The notes below the pieces were generated by a model. That model ran no database searches. It was not told the origin of the DNA and saw nothing but the letters and a program-made list of their open reading frames with translations. Position numbers and translations under genes: made by a program. A DNA stretch of 64,000 bases from Conus ventricosus (lineage: Eukaryota; Mollusca; Gastropoda; Neogastropoda; Conidae): positions 139,802,080 to 139,866,079 of the forward strand of contig CM031595.1 of assembly GCA_018398815.1 (NCBI GenBank), written 5' to 3'. Positions 11,101 through 23,342 of this stretch are shown piece after piece; position 1 is the first letter of the stretch, and each line of letters starts with the position of its first letter.

Positions 11101-11577
11101 AAAATGTTACCTGTCTTACCCATTTTATATGTTCTTCGGTTTTCTGTTTCTTTCTGTATACAGTTTGTTAAACCTTGAAATTCACACCACAGAATCCCAA
11201 AGAGATCCCTTGCATGGGATCAGTAAAGGGTAAGCTGCGCCTGCACTTCCAGTCTCGAGTCTCAAGCTTTGGACCACAAAAAAGACGCTGTACATATCTG
11301 TTGTAACTTACGCGCTGTGCATGCTTTTGTCACATCTACAATGCGAACGGTCAATTAACACACTGCCTTTGTACTCATGATAGGTATACAACTGCGGGAT
11401 ATCTGATGTGATAATGGTACTGGCCAATGACACTGTCCGCCAACACTGCTTGGAAACCTGTATCACAAGATATCGGGTGGGAAGTGATAAAATCAAATCA
11501 CATTATTGAACAGGACAGCTAAGCTAGATTGATATGTAGTGCAGATCAATGAGAAAGTCTCTCTCCCATTGTCCCGA

Positions 11578-11646
<69 letters not shown>

Positions 11647-12192
11647 GAGAGAGACAGACAGACAGAGAGAGAGAGACAGAGACAGAGAGTTTGTACTGTA
11701 TGGAGGGAGGGATGAGGATGGGGGTGCGGAACGGGGTGGAGAAGGTTGATGTTTTAGAAAGTTGCAATAGAGATTACTTAAATATTTCGTCTGTTTACAT
11801 TAAAGCACTTTGCCCTCTATGATTTATGGCTAAACAGAAATGAAGAATGAACAGATTGGACCGATATAGTAAGACGTGTGTCCGAAAAATAATCCAACAT
11901 AACGTAGAAGTTTAAGAGAATGAAAGTAGGCCTACATAAGAAACACATTTTACACTTCACTATAGCTTAATCTGAAGAAGAAGAAAAAAGACAAATAAAA
12001 AAGGCATTTTAGCTGATGCGAGATTCAACCATGTCTCGGAATCTCAATCGATCATTCACAAACAAACAAAATCAATTATGTATGTCTATGTGTTGCATGG
12101 GAATAGCAAGATAACCGTATTCATATTCGTATTTGGCATAATTCACAGCGATCGATGTTTATTTTATAGACATTTCTTAAGTTTGGGAGGAG

Positions 12193-12236
<44 letters not shown>

Positions 12237-12245
12237 CTATAGTAC
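11101..12245. other. No recognisable gene; GT/GA microsatellite
   Basis: Contains (GT)n(GA)n at 11,581-11,690 and an (AT)n run at 12,198-12,234. A minus-strand reading at 11,308-11,496 ends at a GTAAGT donor (near 11,308) but matches no family I know, so I do not call an exon. Confidence 0.5.
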
Positions 12246-12250
12246 CAATG

Positions 12251-12315
12251 CAGCCCTGATGTGGCCCCCTGCGGTCGGCTGGGCTATAAGCAACATTATC
12301 TTATCCTATCTTATG
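12251..12315 (+). mobile_element. LINE 3' end with TTATC-type tail
   Basis: GCAGCCCTGATGTGGCC, CGGTCGGCTGGGCTATAAGC and a TTATCTTATCCTATCTTAT tail match the LINE 3' end at 41,214-41,282. Only the last 65 bases are present. Confidence 0.65.
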
Positions 12316-12654
12316 TAACATCTTTAGATGTAGCAGTCACAGTCGCGGCTTATAGTCCGAACTTTACGGTACAATCAAAGTTGGAAAGCATTATCATGAT
12401 CACTGAGATTTATATATTGTAATTCACAGCTTGAAGCAGATGTAGCTCATGTCCTAATGGAATATCAAAAAGATCATAATCTTTGAAACAAGTTTATTTC
12501 AAGTACAAACTTGAAACCAAATCAAGTAAGATTTCTTTTTTTTTTTCTTTCTTATTTTCCAGCCTTTTCAAAGCAGTCCGGGGTGTATGTTTCAACTTAC
12601 GCAAATTTATAAAGATGGAAGAGAGGGGGTTAGTTACTGCCAAAGACACAGACA

Positions 12655-12715
12655 AACATAGCACAGGACAAGACACAATGCATTTCGACCTCTTGGGTCT
12701 TCTTTAGGTGTCCTT
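12655..12715 (-). mobile_element. Penelope-like 3' tail footprint
   Basis: On the minus strand CCTAAAGAAGACCCAAGAGG followed by TCGAAATGCATTGTGTC resembles the tails at 1,672 and 4,556. No protein part is visible. Confidence 0.45.
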
Positions 12716-13390
12716 GGCGGTAACCAACACCTTCTCTTTCAAAATTTTGCTTCATTTTCCGTCCTCAGTCACTCGGTTTTGAAACTTATAAAGGTAGATA
12801 AAGTAATGATACAATCTGTTCCTTTTTTAATGCAGTCTGCCGGATGTTTTCATGACGTTACTTACACCTACTGTTATCTGCCACTTACACCTACTGTTAT
12901 CTGCCAAGTCGCAAGTTGAAAATCACGATTGTTTTAGAATTGATTCCCGTTTTGTAAAGCAAAGTTTGTTGTTGTTTATCCTCCATGCCCCAACTGGAAA
13001 GGGGTCAAAAGATTAGACTACATTGATTCTTGTGTTGATGTGTGTGTGTGTGTGTGTGTGTGTGTGTTGTGTGTGTGGTTCATATAGATAGATAAATGTT
13101 GTGGTCCATATCCTTGCATGAATCATATGAAGCTGAATTAAAGAGTGTTTTGTGAGGATAGAATTCAAATACAAGCATTGTTGACTACTGATCAGAAATC
13201 CTTCGTCTGGTGCAACAATAAGTTTTCTGCCTCCCTCTCTGTAGCAATACCCCTGAGCTGGACAATTACTGTGCTTGAGAAAAGTAATTGTTACAAAAGA
13301 CGGCTGTGTCAATTTCAGACAGTTGACACATGATGTTGTTATCGATGTTTGTTGATTTTTTTTAAAGAGCGAGCGAGCGAGCGAGCGAGC

Positions 13391-13445
<55 letters not shown>

Positions 13446-14173
13446 ACAGGGAGGTAGGGGTTGAAGGGGTGGGGGATTCTCTCACTGTTTTACTTTTTCT
13501 TAGGTAGAGGGGGGACGTAGGAGGGGGTGGGGGTGAGGATGCATTTGAAGGAATCTGCGACATCCATGTTTCATTTACAAACCCCAAATGTCAATGTTCT
13601 AGTAAACATCACATTAAAGTGTGCATGCACATGGTATAGTGTGCATATGACAACAGATCTGTCTGTGAAATTTGGGTTGTTCTTCCCAATGACTGAGAGC
13701 CCTTCACCATGTAATTGCCTGCGTAACGCCACTCATAGTTTGTTTTCCACTTGCGTTTGGTTGTAGTATTGTTTACCTGTCATGGTCATTTTGTTTTGTA
13801 GTTTTTATGAGCTTCACAAGGGACAATCCTCTTACTGATTGTGTGTGTTTTTTTTTGCTTTTATTTTGTTTTTATTTTAACATTTCACCTCACCCGAAAC
13901 ACTGGCTTTTGCAACAATATTGGCTGATCCCACTTCGACCAAGACTTACTTGAGACTCTGCTGGCATTAGATCAGGTACAGACTCCTTGACTTGTTGAAT
14001 TTGAATTAACACACATGCACGCACCCACTTGCACACGGTGTCACCCAAGCGCCCACACTCACCCACTCACCCAGAGAGAAAGAGACTGAGACAGACAGAG
14101 AGAGAATGAATTTTACAGCAGAGATTATGCATCATGCTGCCACATATAGCAACAACACATACATCAGAATATG

Positions 14174-14212
<39 letters not shown>

Positions 14213-14680
14213 GTGTGCCAGTCTTCTTTCCACCTAACCATCTTTTTCATATGCACATGTTCATCCATTTCAGCACATACTTGTCGGCATAATGTTTGTT
14301 AAGTACCTGTGCTTATGTCATTCTAAATTTAATTTAGGGTTTGGATGCTTTTTTATCGTGTGATGTGTCTGAGGCAAGTCAAACCAACGCAATTTTCAGT
14401 ATAATATATGCAATTCATATCCCTCATTTTGATAGCAAGACCTTCAGAGAACATTTGTTTAGTTGTTCGTTTAAAAGCATCTGTGGAAGAAGCTTCCTTT
14501 CTCTCTTTATGGTTTAAATTAAGTCATCTCTTGAGACCACACTTTCTGCTTACCCACAGCCTTGTCCCTGAGTGTATGTGTGTGTGTGTGTGTGTGTGTC
14601 ACAGGTTGACAGAACCGTGGCATGTTTTGACTATTTTTTTCTCTTCCTTCCCTCCTTTTTTGGTGGCGGCACGGTGAGTG
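12716..14680. other. No recognisable gene; several microsatellites
   Basis: Holds GT runs at 13,037-13,076, 14,173-14,212 and 14,575-14,600, a GAGC/GA array at 13,368-13,445, and a perfect 22-base direct repeat (ACTTACACCTACTGTTATCT plus GC) near 12,862-12,905. No coding exon was recognised. Confidence 0.5.
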
Positions 14681-15760
14681 TCCCGCATTCTAGGCGGAGC
14701 ACGTGTTGCAGGGTCAGTTCAGCTCACCAGAACCCAGCCCACGTGACGGTAGGCGACCAACCACTACCCAGCGATCGGGGGTGTTTGTGTTGTTGGTGAG
14801 CTTTGCTTACGTCACGAAGGTGAAGAGGTGGAACGAAAGTGTTTACGAAGTTAGAGAAGGGACAGCAGCCGAGGGAACAAGAAGAAGCAGCCATCCAGGA
14901 GGCTCACCACCTCTGTGTCCTCCGCCCTCGACGTCATCGTTGAGCCGAGGGTCAGGCTTCGTTGCTGGAGGCATCTGCGACATCCTTCGATGGGTGGCGG
15001 GGACGGGGTCCCGTTTAAGGATCGCCTTCTTCGATGAAGGCACTATACTGAACATCACGCCCACCTAGCAGTACCCGAGCTGTCCATACCATCCTCTCCC
15101 TAGTTTGGATGAGAACTCCCCATCACCTCCAGCTCTGCCGTCACTACCGCCGCCCTTCCCTTCAGTCCTGGTGGTAATTCTGGTGGCCAGGTACCAGCGT
15201 CAGCGACGACGCTACCGCAGCCGTCGGCATGGGGGACAACCCGTGAGGTCGAGGTTGCCGTGGCCACCAGAACTCCTTATTTCACCGGCTGTTGAGCAGT
15301 GTTTCCAGGGGCGGATCGTCGGCACCGGAGAGGAGCCACCGCCTCTTTCACTCCATCCCTCTTTGAACTCGGGCGTTCCTCGGACATCGTGGGAACATTT
15401 CCAACCGTACCCTCCAGCCCGGGATGTGGACATCGTTAAGTTATTGATGTGTGGCCTGAGAGGCGAGTGCATGTTGTTGTGTCTTGTCTTGTCTTGACCT
15501 TTCTCTCCTGTCGTTTTGTTCTCTTCATCATCGTTTGGCATGTTTAGTTTGAAGATTCTGGCCCCTACCCTCTTCCCACTGTATCCCCCCCTGCCCTTTG
15601 ACTTATCGGGTTTAGGTGGTAAGGAGGGAGGGTGTAGTTTGGGAATCCTTTTCATTCTAGACTAGTTAGCTTACCCTACCCCACTCCCGTTCGTTTTCTT
15701 GTTTGTCGTATGTTTGAATAAAGAAGTGTGAATGTGAAATCTTTGGTCTGTTTTTGGCGC
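14681..15760 (+). other. GC-rich unidentified block ending in a polyadenylation signal
   Basis: This segment is clearly richer in G and C than its flanks and contains two Pro/Arg-rich open readings (14,703-15,068 and 15,105-15,497) that I cannot assign. AATAAA stands at 15,717-15,722, followed by a T/G-rich stretch. It could be a 3' terminal exon, an LTR or the leader of a retroelement. The proteins are not called. Confidence 0.35.
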
Positions 15761-16139
15761 GTTCGCGAGTGTTCGAGACAGCCTTCCCTTTTGGACCCCT
15801 AGACCAATGTGACAGTGTGTGTGTGTGTGTGTGTGTGTGTGCACACATGGCATGTTTGTGCAGGCACGCATGTGTACATTGATATGCATGCATGTACATG
15901 AAGATCTTTGTTTTAAGTTGTTATAGATTTAGCACCAAAAATACATGTTATTACTATTACCATACAATGTAGGTCTTGATTGTACGAGTCATATGTTTCC
16001 TTAAATTAGACCAATCCATGCCTAAGTTACAGAAACCCATTTTCATTCTGAACAAATCTCCCACACTCAGAAGCATACAGATTTTGGTGACACCCACATG
16101 TTCCAATTTTGAACACGCACACACTACACGCACACACAT

Positions 16140-16175
<36 letters not shown>

Positions 16176-17799
16176 AATCTCGACACACCCATATGAAAAC
16201 GGAACAATATGTTCATAAATTTATTTTGACAAAAATAATCAAATCACCATACCTTGGAGTGGGAGGATGGAGACTGCGAGATGCAGGAAGGGATGAGGAT
16301 GGAGGACACTGGGTAGACAGAGACACGGGTGAGTTAGGGTGTGGGGTGTGATGGCAGTATGGGAATGGGGTGAGAGCTGGGAAGTGAGAGTAAGGAGGCT
16401 GAGGTTGGGAGATGGCATGTGAACAAAGGGGAGGAGATGGTAGTGAGATTCTTCATGAACAAAGTGATTAAAAACTTGTTACAATGCACCAGTGCAACAC
16501 TCTCTTTCCTCTCCTACTCTCATGATGGATTTCAACAAAACAAAAACAATGCTCTGGATGAATTTTGTGATTCTCATCTTTGTATCCACTACTAGCTCAA
16601 CTGTGGTATAAAATCTGCATTACTACGAGTGGGGAAAGCAGTCTTTCATTATCTATTCAGTATTGTACTAATTTACTCATTTTAAAATAAATGTCTTCAT
16701 TTGCCTTTCCCTGCACTATCAACTGCAAGTGCACTTCACTAAAGTTTTACAGCTAGAAGACATCCATAAAGAATGTTAGTACCCACATTGCAGCCTAATC
16801 ACATCCACCATGGTCCTACTGGTGTGAACATTGTCCTTTACATTTTCATGGAGATTATATTTTTGACAGCTACTAAGTAAGATTCCTAAAGAACAAAAAA
16901 AAAACAAAAAAACAAACAAAAGCACCATACATGATTAGTCCACGAATTTAAGTTCCAGCCATTATTCTTTCAGCTTTTATATCTGGAATACACATGAAGG
17001 CATGTTTTGTAAACTATATATCCATTTTATTACTTACAAAGTCCAGTCCGGCTTTACCCAGTTCTCAAGAATCATCCATGTGATCAGTGATGTTTGTACA
17101 GATTCATGTTAAGTTTGCTGCACAAAAAGAAGCAGTAATACATGCAGATAGTATATTACAAGCGGACAGAAGGACCACTGTCCTCATCTCTAACTGCACA
17201 GAGTTGGATAGTTTTGAACGAGAGTATGCTGTGCAGCATGTGCCTGACTTTTAACCACCACCACCTTTCCCTCCTCTCCTCCCCATGTAAGCGTTCTTGA
17301 CTTCATTGCTCTTGTGTTTTCTTATTCTTATTATATCCTTAAGTCTTTGACAGAAAAATATGTCATTTGATAAAGAATATTGTGCATTAGTAAACTGAAG
17401 AAAATAACATAGAAGCTCTTTCATAAGGGAGACACTGGCAACATAGGATAATGAATATAATCAGAAAATGTGGAAATTCCTTCAATATTCTCTGATTCAA
17501 TGGAATATTTGAGTCAACCACATACGCTAAACTCAAGCACACATGTCCTATGGACTTCAGTCTTGAAAACCTGATAAGGTCTCCATTGTCAGCTGAGCTC
17601 TAAGTAATAAACATAGCAATGTCCTGGTTAAGAGGCCCCCTTTTCTGTCCTTCTCATTGATTACTGCTCTCACAAAGAGAAGCTATTCTTTTTCTATGAG
17701 AGCTCCAGTCAATGATGTTGACACAAAAAGGATACACTAATCTAGGTCTTTGCCATTGACATCATTAGATAGTAACCCTGTGGTAGTGTGTCCAATTTC
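15761..17799. other. No recognisable gene; GT and CA repeats
   Basis: (GT)n at 15,815-15,842 and (CA)n at 16,121-16,171. A second copy of the dispersed repeat is at 17,205-17,310. Otherwise AT-rich sequence without a recognised exon. Confidence 0.5.
17205..17310 (+). repeat. Dispersed repeat, copy 2
   Basis: Diverged match to 1,836-1,935, sharing the GTGCAGCATGTGC core, a pyrimidine tract and the GTAAG..TTCTTGACTTCATTG end. Confidence 0.6.
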
Positions 17800-18400
17800 A
17801 GATACAGTAGCCGTCATCCTATGACTCTGAGGAAGGTGACTACAATCATCTTTTATGACGGCCACTGTCTCGACTTGATCTCATTCTAGCTCTGCATCAC
17901 CTGAGATCTCACTCTAGCTCTGCATCGCCAACATGCCACGTTTACAATGTCCAGTTGAAGGGTGTGACTGGGAATCTCAAGACCTTGGAGAGGCCTTTGC
18001 GGCGGCACTTAACACGGCTCTGCAGATGCACAACGCCACAGTGCACACCGCCCCAGACCCAACCCGACCAAATCCACAACCTAAGCTGAAGCTAGAACCG
18101 CCCTCAATAGCCGCCGGCTGTGATCCTGATCAGTGGTCTGCTTTCCCACCCGACAATGGAGTATGTACAAATTGGCATGGCTATCAGTGATGCCATGATT
18201 GCCACAGCGCTGTTCTACTGCTGTGACTCGGATTTGCGCACTGACCTCATGCGTGATATTCGTGGCAACGTCGCAGAATATGGCAGAAGCTGACTGGCCG
18301 CAATCAAACGGCTTGCTGTGAAGGATGAGAGCACTCTAGTCCATCGCATACGTCTCAGTAAAATGACCCAGTCGCCAGGCACAGGCACAATCATCTTTTA
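17800..18400 (+). pseudogene. Ty3/gypsy-type gag remnant
   Basis: From 17,933 the reading MPRLQCPVEGCDWESQDLGE has the Cys pair of the N-terminal finger found in gag proteins of marine-invertebrate Ty3/gypsy elements. After a frameshift near 18,145 another frame reads MAISDAMIATALFYCCDSDL and, past an in-frame stop, LAAIKRLAVKDESTLVHRIR, a conserved gag helix region. A 14-bp direct repeat ACAATCATCTTTTA at 17,842-17,855 and 18,387-18,400 brackets the fragment, as if an internal deletion joined gag to a second terminal repeat. Protease, RT and integrase are absent. Confidence 0.7.
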
Positions 18401-18882
18401 GACATGACATATCTTTTCTTACAAATTGACAACATAAACAACATAAATTAGATACAGTCAGCATCAGAACAGACCGAATAGTTGTGTATTTCAATGTAAA
18501 TCAAAATGCTGCTAAAACAACTAACAAACAGCCATCCATCTAATTTTCACTCTCAGATTACACACATGTTTTAAAAAATTCATGAAGTGCAAAATTGTAC
18601 CACAGAAAGAAACAAAAAAAGGGACATAGACAAACAATATTTGTGTGAAACAAGTGTTCAAGTGAAAACAGGAAAATGCATTGTTGTGGGCCATTACCAT
18701 AAATGTGGATCCAACTGTGTGACACAAAACCAAACACAGCAGCAACAAAAAAAGCCATATGTGAATGATGAAAATGTTGTCTCATAAATTAACACTGACA
18801 TAATATGCAGAAGGCAGCAATTTCTTATTGACACACACACAAAATTGTAAAAGACATAAGAATGCAAGGCGAAATCAAGTGC
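18401..18882. other. No recognisable gene
   Basis: AT-rich, no domain recognised on either strand. Confidence 0.5.
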
Positions 18883-19008
18883 ACACACACACACATACAC
18901 ACTCACACACACACACACACACGCACACACACACGCACACTCGCACACACACACACTCGCACACACACACACTCACGCACACACACGCACACACACGCAC
19001 ACACACAC

Positions 19009-19048
<40 letters not shown>

Positions 19049-19070
19049 GTTCACACACACACAAATTCTA
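18883..19070. repeat. CA/GT microsatellite with CG interruptions
   Basis: About 190 bases of (CA)n with regularly spaced CGCA interruptions, immediately 3' of the PLD6-like terminal exon. Confidence 0.95.
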
Positions 19071-19243
19071 ATGAGAAGTACATACATGTATACATGTATC
19101 ATGTATACGTCTGTGTGCTCACATGCAGAATGAATACAGATGCACTCATAAACACACATAGTTACACACAAAGTTCTGTTCAGAGTGAGACATAACACAT
19201 TCATAAGGTCTTCAACCACTGACTTCAAAGCCAACAAAAAGAC

Positions 19244-19521
19244 CTAAAAGTCACCACTTTCTTCTCTCTCGTTTCTTTTCAGCTTGCTGAATTCTGAATC
19301 GGCAAAAGTATTCTTGGGATCAAACTGTGTCCACAGTCTCTCAAACTCGTTCTGATAAGTGCGGACTACCTTGTAGTGGTTGGTCACAAATACATTCTCC
19401 TGGTTGCCAGTGATGGCGTTGCGTGTCCAGTTGAAGGACCCGTTGATCAGCAGGCGACCGTCCACCAGGACAAACTTGTGGTGCATGAAGAAGGAGGAGT
19501 GGTCCGTACGCACGCCGATTC
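19244..19521 (-). CDS. PLD6: PLD6/Zucchini-like phospholipase D, terminal exon
   Basis: After a clean acceptor (GTCCCGTCAACAG) the minus strand encodes IGVRTDHSSFFMHHKFVLVD followed by GRLLINGSFNWTRNAITGNQ, ENVFVTN and EFERLWTQFDP, ending at TAG (19,244-19,246). The HxKx4D and GSFN residues form the HKD catalytic motif of the phospholipase D superfamily; the MHHKF..VDG..LI.GS.NWT..A and EF..LW..F(N/D)P pattern is specific to the single-HKD mitochondrial subfamily. Known members sit in the outer mitochondrial membrane, work as homodimers and cut piRNA precursors or hydrolyse cardiolipin. The membrane-anchor exon was not found; it should be at higher coordinates and may lie near or in the 100-N gap. 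Confidence 0.85.
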
Positions 19522-20145
19522 CTGTTGACGGGACAGAACAAGTGATGCAGTATGTTTTAACACTTAGTCAATCAAGAATCCTGATTTCAGACATGTGTGA
19601 CTGTGTGCGTGTATCCACACGTATATTTGCATACATGTGCATGTATGTGCACATTTGCATGGCCACTGGACTAAAAATTTTAATACATTTGCTGAACTCT
19701 ACTTAAAACAAAATTCAAAAAGTATTTCTAAAAACATAGACAAACAAACTACAACTAAGACAAAACAAAAATGAACGAGCAATCACTTAAGAGAACAGTA
19801 TTTTACCAATCCTGGCTCACTTGCTTCACCACCGAGTTTTTGGGCAAAAGTGGCCTAAAAGCAGCCTTTTCCTGTGGCGGAAGAGAGAGAGAGAGAATCA
19901 CCGGCAGACAGACAGAGAAGAGAGAGACAGAGAGAGACAGACAGACAGACAGAGAGGCGGGCAGACAGACAGACACACACACACACTCTTTCTCTCTCAA
20001 TTAAATGGCATAAAATCCGCACACTTCTTCTGACTAATTTCCACCTACAAACTTTGTACACGGGGCTGAAATCTGATCACTTAATTTACGGCTCGCGCAG
20101 TTTGCACCTAGCCTGTGCTGTTTAAACGAAACACACTCAGTTGGG
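19522..20145. other. Intron or upstream sequence with GA/GACA/CA repeats
   Basis: Simple repeats at 19,882-19,990. No exon recognised. Confidence 0.5.
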
Positions 20146-20245
20146 NNNNNNNNNNNNNNNNNNNNNNNNNNNNNNNNNNNNNNNNNNNNNNNNNNNNNNN
20201 NNNNNNNNNNNNNNNNNNNNNNNNNNNNNNNNNNNNNNNNNNNNN
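20146..20245. other. Assembly gap (100 N)
   Basis: Exactly 100 N, the usual size for a scaffold join of unknown length. The distance and content across it are not known. Confidence 1.
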
Positions 20246-21702
20246 GGACACGCAACCGGGGTAGTCGGTACGACGTTTGCGTTAATTTGTTGAATTCCCT
20301 CGATTAACATTGGTTCTGACTCCATTCCCCAATAGTCCTTCAATGAGACTATAACCGAGGTTCGTGTGTAACGCACGATAAACTTGACACACGAAAATCC
20401 CATCACAACTTTGGAAGAGAAGCCGTTTGGCCTGTAGGATGCACTGACACATAGCATGCACCTTCCCCGAAGATGGAGTAGGCTCCTAATGCGGATAAAA
20501 GGTCATACAACAAAACTCCACTGCCTGGCTGGCTATACAGGGAGTCCGCAGGAGTATCACTGCGACGCAGAAAGAAAAGAAAGAAGTCTCTGACCATGGT
20601 GTCTGGGAGAAAGGACACATGATGATCTTTTAATTTGGTGCAGAATTGGATTTTGTCACTTGAGTAGGCAGCGTCTTCATTTTCATATTTTAACCAGTAG
20701 ATGTCCGTATCCATTAGATTTAAACATCACTATCAGTCAACATAGAGGGACCACAATCAAAATATTCTGTAGAAATGGTAATGGGTGATCACTTCCTGCA
20801 GGAATTTATAAGGGCTAACTCCCTTAGCCCTGCATAAAACAGGGCCTGCTCAAACAACAGCAATGACAATGATATTTATTCTTTATGTTATAACGATTAG
20901 AGAATATTGGCTTGGCTATTTTGCAAACTTGCTATCTCTTTTTCTTTGTGCCACGTGACATCACTGTCCCTATATTCTGAAGACTTATGGTCTTGCTGCA
21001 TTGAGCATAGTAGTCAGTTGATTAGACCATTGTCACACACTTGGGTCATTCACAAGGAAAGGCTATAGACTCTTGAGGAGAAGTAATCTTTACATCAATG
21101 CTCACACTTATAGAAGGAAGTAGATACTCAAATGTTGCAAGAAAAGAGAGAAAATGCACAACATATGGTGTGGACAGCTGCTGTAAATACAAGCTGCTGA
21201 GACTTAAGTTAACAGAGGAGCTACCACTTGTAAGCTATACCAGACCCAAACCTATGTAAGAAAAAAAATGCCCAAGTGAATATTCTGCTATGATTATCCA
21301 CAAATCCATATTGTAAAATATGTCCATAATTCTATAGATATGAAAAGATAATGATACAGCCGTCTGTGGCCCATATAAAATGATTTAAACTTTAGCATGT
21401 TTGCCCATCATTGATAATTATAATTGTGGCTGCAGTCCACGAGGGGTTCTGGTGGCAGTTATACTTGAAATCCTGATTTGGAATTCCCTCCTGATCTACT
21501 AGCTCTGACTTATGGAATCACTGGCATGGCCAATATCTGGTTGTTAGCTTCAATGGCAAAGACAGAGACAGTAGCGAGCAGCTGTTTTGAATGGGCCATA
21601 TCAGAGGCCATTTCTGTAGTTCAGGGGCCCAGTACACAGTAGGGGTTACTTAGTTTTTTTCTGTCTTAAGAACTACCTCATCAACAGTTATTGTCATCTC
21701 CC
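20246..21702. other. No recognised gene
   Basis: A minus-strand reading at 20,403-20,714 matches no known family and overlaps a repeat relic. The rest is AT-rich with no recognised domain. Confidence 0.5.
20505..20590 (-). repeat. Relic of the fold-back repeat family
   Basis: On the minus strand TTTCTGCGTCGCAGTGATAC, TCCTGCGGACTCCCTGTATA and GTGGAGTTTT match the left arm of the palindrome at 8,631-8,785 in the same order. Confidence 0.6.
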
Positions 21703-21744
21703 AAATGAGGTTTTTAACTAAACCTAGTTTATATTAAATACTTA

Positions 21745-21885
21745 CATCTCATTAAATATTGTAGGATCTTCGACAAGTCGCGATGGTCGACTATCGATTA
21801 TTATCGATTCTTATAAAAGACAACCCAGTCCTCCTCTCCTGCGCACTCCCCATTCGGTGTTCCGTTCTAGCGTCACTTTTATTTT
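21745..21885. repeat. DIRS left inverted terminal repeat
   Basis: ATCTCATTAAATATTG through CGCGATGGTCGACTATCGAT, TCTTATAAAAGACAA and TAGCGTCACTTTTATTTTCC; its reverse complement is at 28,212-28,357 with scattered differences. Confidence 0.9.
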
Positions 21886-21969
21886 CCAGGCTACCTGCCT
21901 TAAGGATACTCCCTGCTATTACGGAACACAGTGCGGGACGGCTGGGAGGGTTTAACGGTTTTAATGAGA

Positions 21970-22046
21970 TGGTAAGTATTTAATATAAACTAGGTTTAGT
22001 TAAAAACCTCATTTTTGTTTTCATACACCTCTCATTAAATATTGCT
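21970..22046. repeat. DIRS internal complementary region
   Basis: The first half (GTAAGTATTTAATATAAACT then AGGTTTAGTTAAAAACCTCA) is the reverse complement of the left outer edge at 21,703-21,745. The second half (TTTCATACACCTCTCATTAA then ATATTGC) is the reverse complement of the right outer edge at 28,344-28,371. In DIRS elements this region templates repair of the termini and circle formation. Confidence 0.9.
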
Positions 22047-22207
22047 GACTATCCAGCAAGGAAAGGGGGGACTGTGTTTGTCTAATTGAATATAATAAAC
22101 ATTAGCCTGAACTTCCAGTTATACTTCCAAAACAGGAATTGGGGTAAGGTACACTCCATAACAAACATTTGTAGACTTACCCCTAGTTACCCTGCATTCT
22201 GCCCTTC

Positions 22208-23308
22208 TTAGTGTCTCGCCGGGACTGCTGCTTGGGCCGCAACCATTGCAGGTAGTCTCAGCTTGCCATCTTCAGACCTCTGGGCGATATCCCTCAGGTA
22301 GTGTCTTACGAAGACTGAAGGTGATTGCCAATACGCCGCTTGCATGACGTGTGCCAGAGATGTTGTGGTCGATGCCATAGTTGTCGCCCAGGCTCTTATT
22401 TCATGTGCTCTAGCCTTCAGGTTTTTTGACTCGCACGAGATTTTGACCCATCCTCCAGGTTGAGAGCTACATACGCTTGTTTGATTGTAGTCTTTAACCA
22501 TCTGGAGAACGTTGCTCTGGAGATATCCGATGTGTAAGAGGTGTTGATCGAGAGAAACAGTGCCCTTTGTGAAACCGATCGAAATTTGCTTGATCTAGCT
22601 CTGTATTCTTTGAGCGCTTTCACTGGGCACAACGCCACATCCAACCCTTCCGGATCTATGTCCCTTGAGAGAGGTTTAATCTGGATGGTAGGCGGGAAGT
22701 CCTCTGGATTCTGGTTTTTGGCCAAAAACTCTGGCAAGAACTGGACGCTGATTGAGCCATTAGTTGCATGTGCCACCCCGTTCTTAAGGCCAGACAGGTT
22801 AGTGATTTCTGACACTCTTCTGCCCGTCGCCAGTGCCACCAGAAAATGCCGTTTTATATGTGAGCTCCTTGAGAGGAAGTAGTTTATTATCTTTGAATTT
22901 CTTTCCCTTGAGGTAGTTCAGAACCACTGCTAAGTCCCATTGGGGTAAGAACTTGGTGACCTTCTTGGTTAGGTTCGCTGCTCCCCTGATAAGATCTGTC
23001 ACTGCTTTGTCTTGCGTCACGTCCTTTGTTGACGCTGCTCTTAAAACCGAGGCAATGGCTGCTCTTCTAGTTTTGAGAGAGACTGCCGAAAGGTTTCTTG
23101 AGTGGAAAATTTCTGCCAAATGGTTGACAATGTGGCGTGTACATGGTTTGAGAGGGTCTCTGACCTTGTTTCTAATGCACCATTTTCTCCAGTCTTCCCA
23201 ATGGTGGTGGTAGACTCTCCTGGTTGAGGGTCTATGACTAGCTTCTATCAGCTTGATAGCGCCTTTCCCCAGTCTCCTTTTGAGCAAGTACTTGCGCATA
23301 ATTTCCAT
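22208..23308 (-). pseudogene. DIRS tyrosine recombinase, two frameshifts
   Basis: Three overlapping frames give one recombinase. The N-terminal part (from about 23,308) has the SAM-like core-binding region (STRRVYHHHWEDWRKWC, AIASVLRAA, FLPQWDLAVVLNYL). The middle part (22,417-22,839) holds the first catalytic Arg in ALATGRRVSEI. The last part (22,208-22,501) holds H-x-x-R in AHEIRAW (about 22,394-22,405) and the nucleophilic Tyr in FVRHYLRD (about 22,298-22,300), with a Trp in AAYWQSPSVF. All catalytic residues are present; only the frame is broken. The role in the family is cutting and joining circular cDNA into the host. Confidence 0.9.
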
Positions 23309-23342
23309 GCGTGCAAGTTGAGTGTTGCTGCGTTGCCGTGCG

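Noticed and set aside
11308..11496. Possible first exon of the ependymin-related gene
   Set aside because: It has a GTAAGT donor but no signal peptide and no family resemblance.
20403..20714. 103-aa minus-strand ORF as the missing PLD6 exon
   Set aside because: No PLD6 features, and it overlaps a relic of the fold-back repeat.
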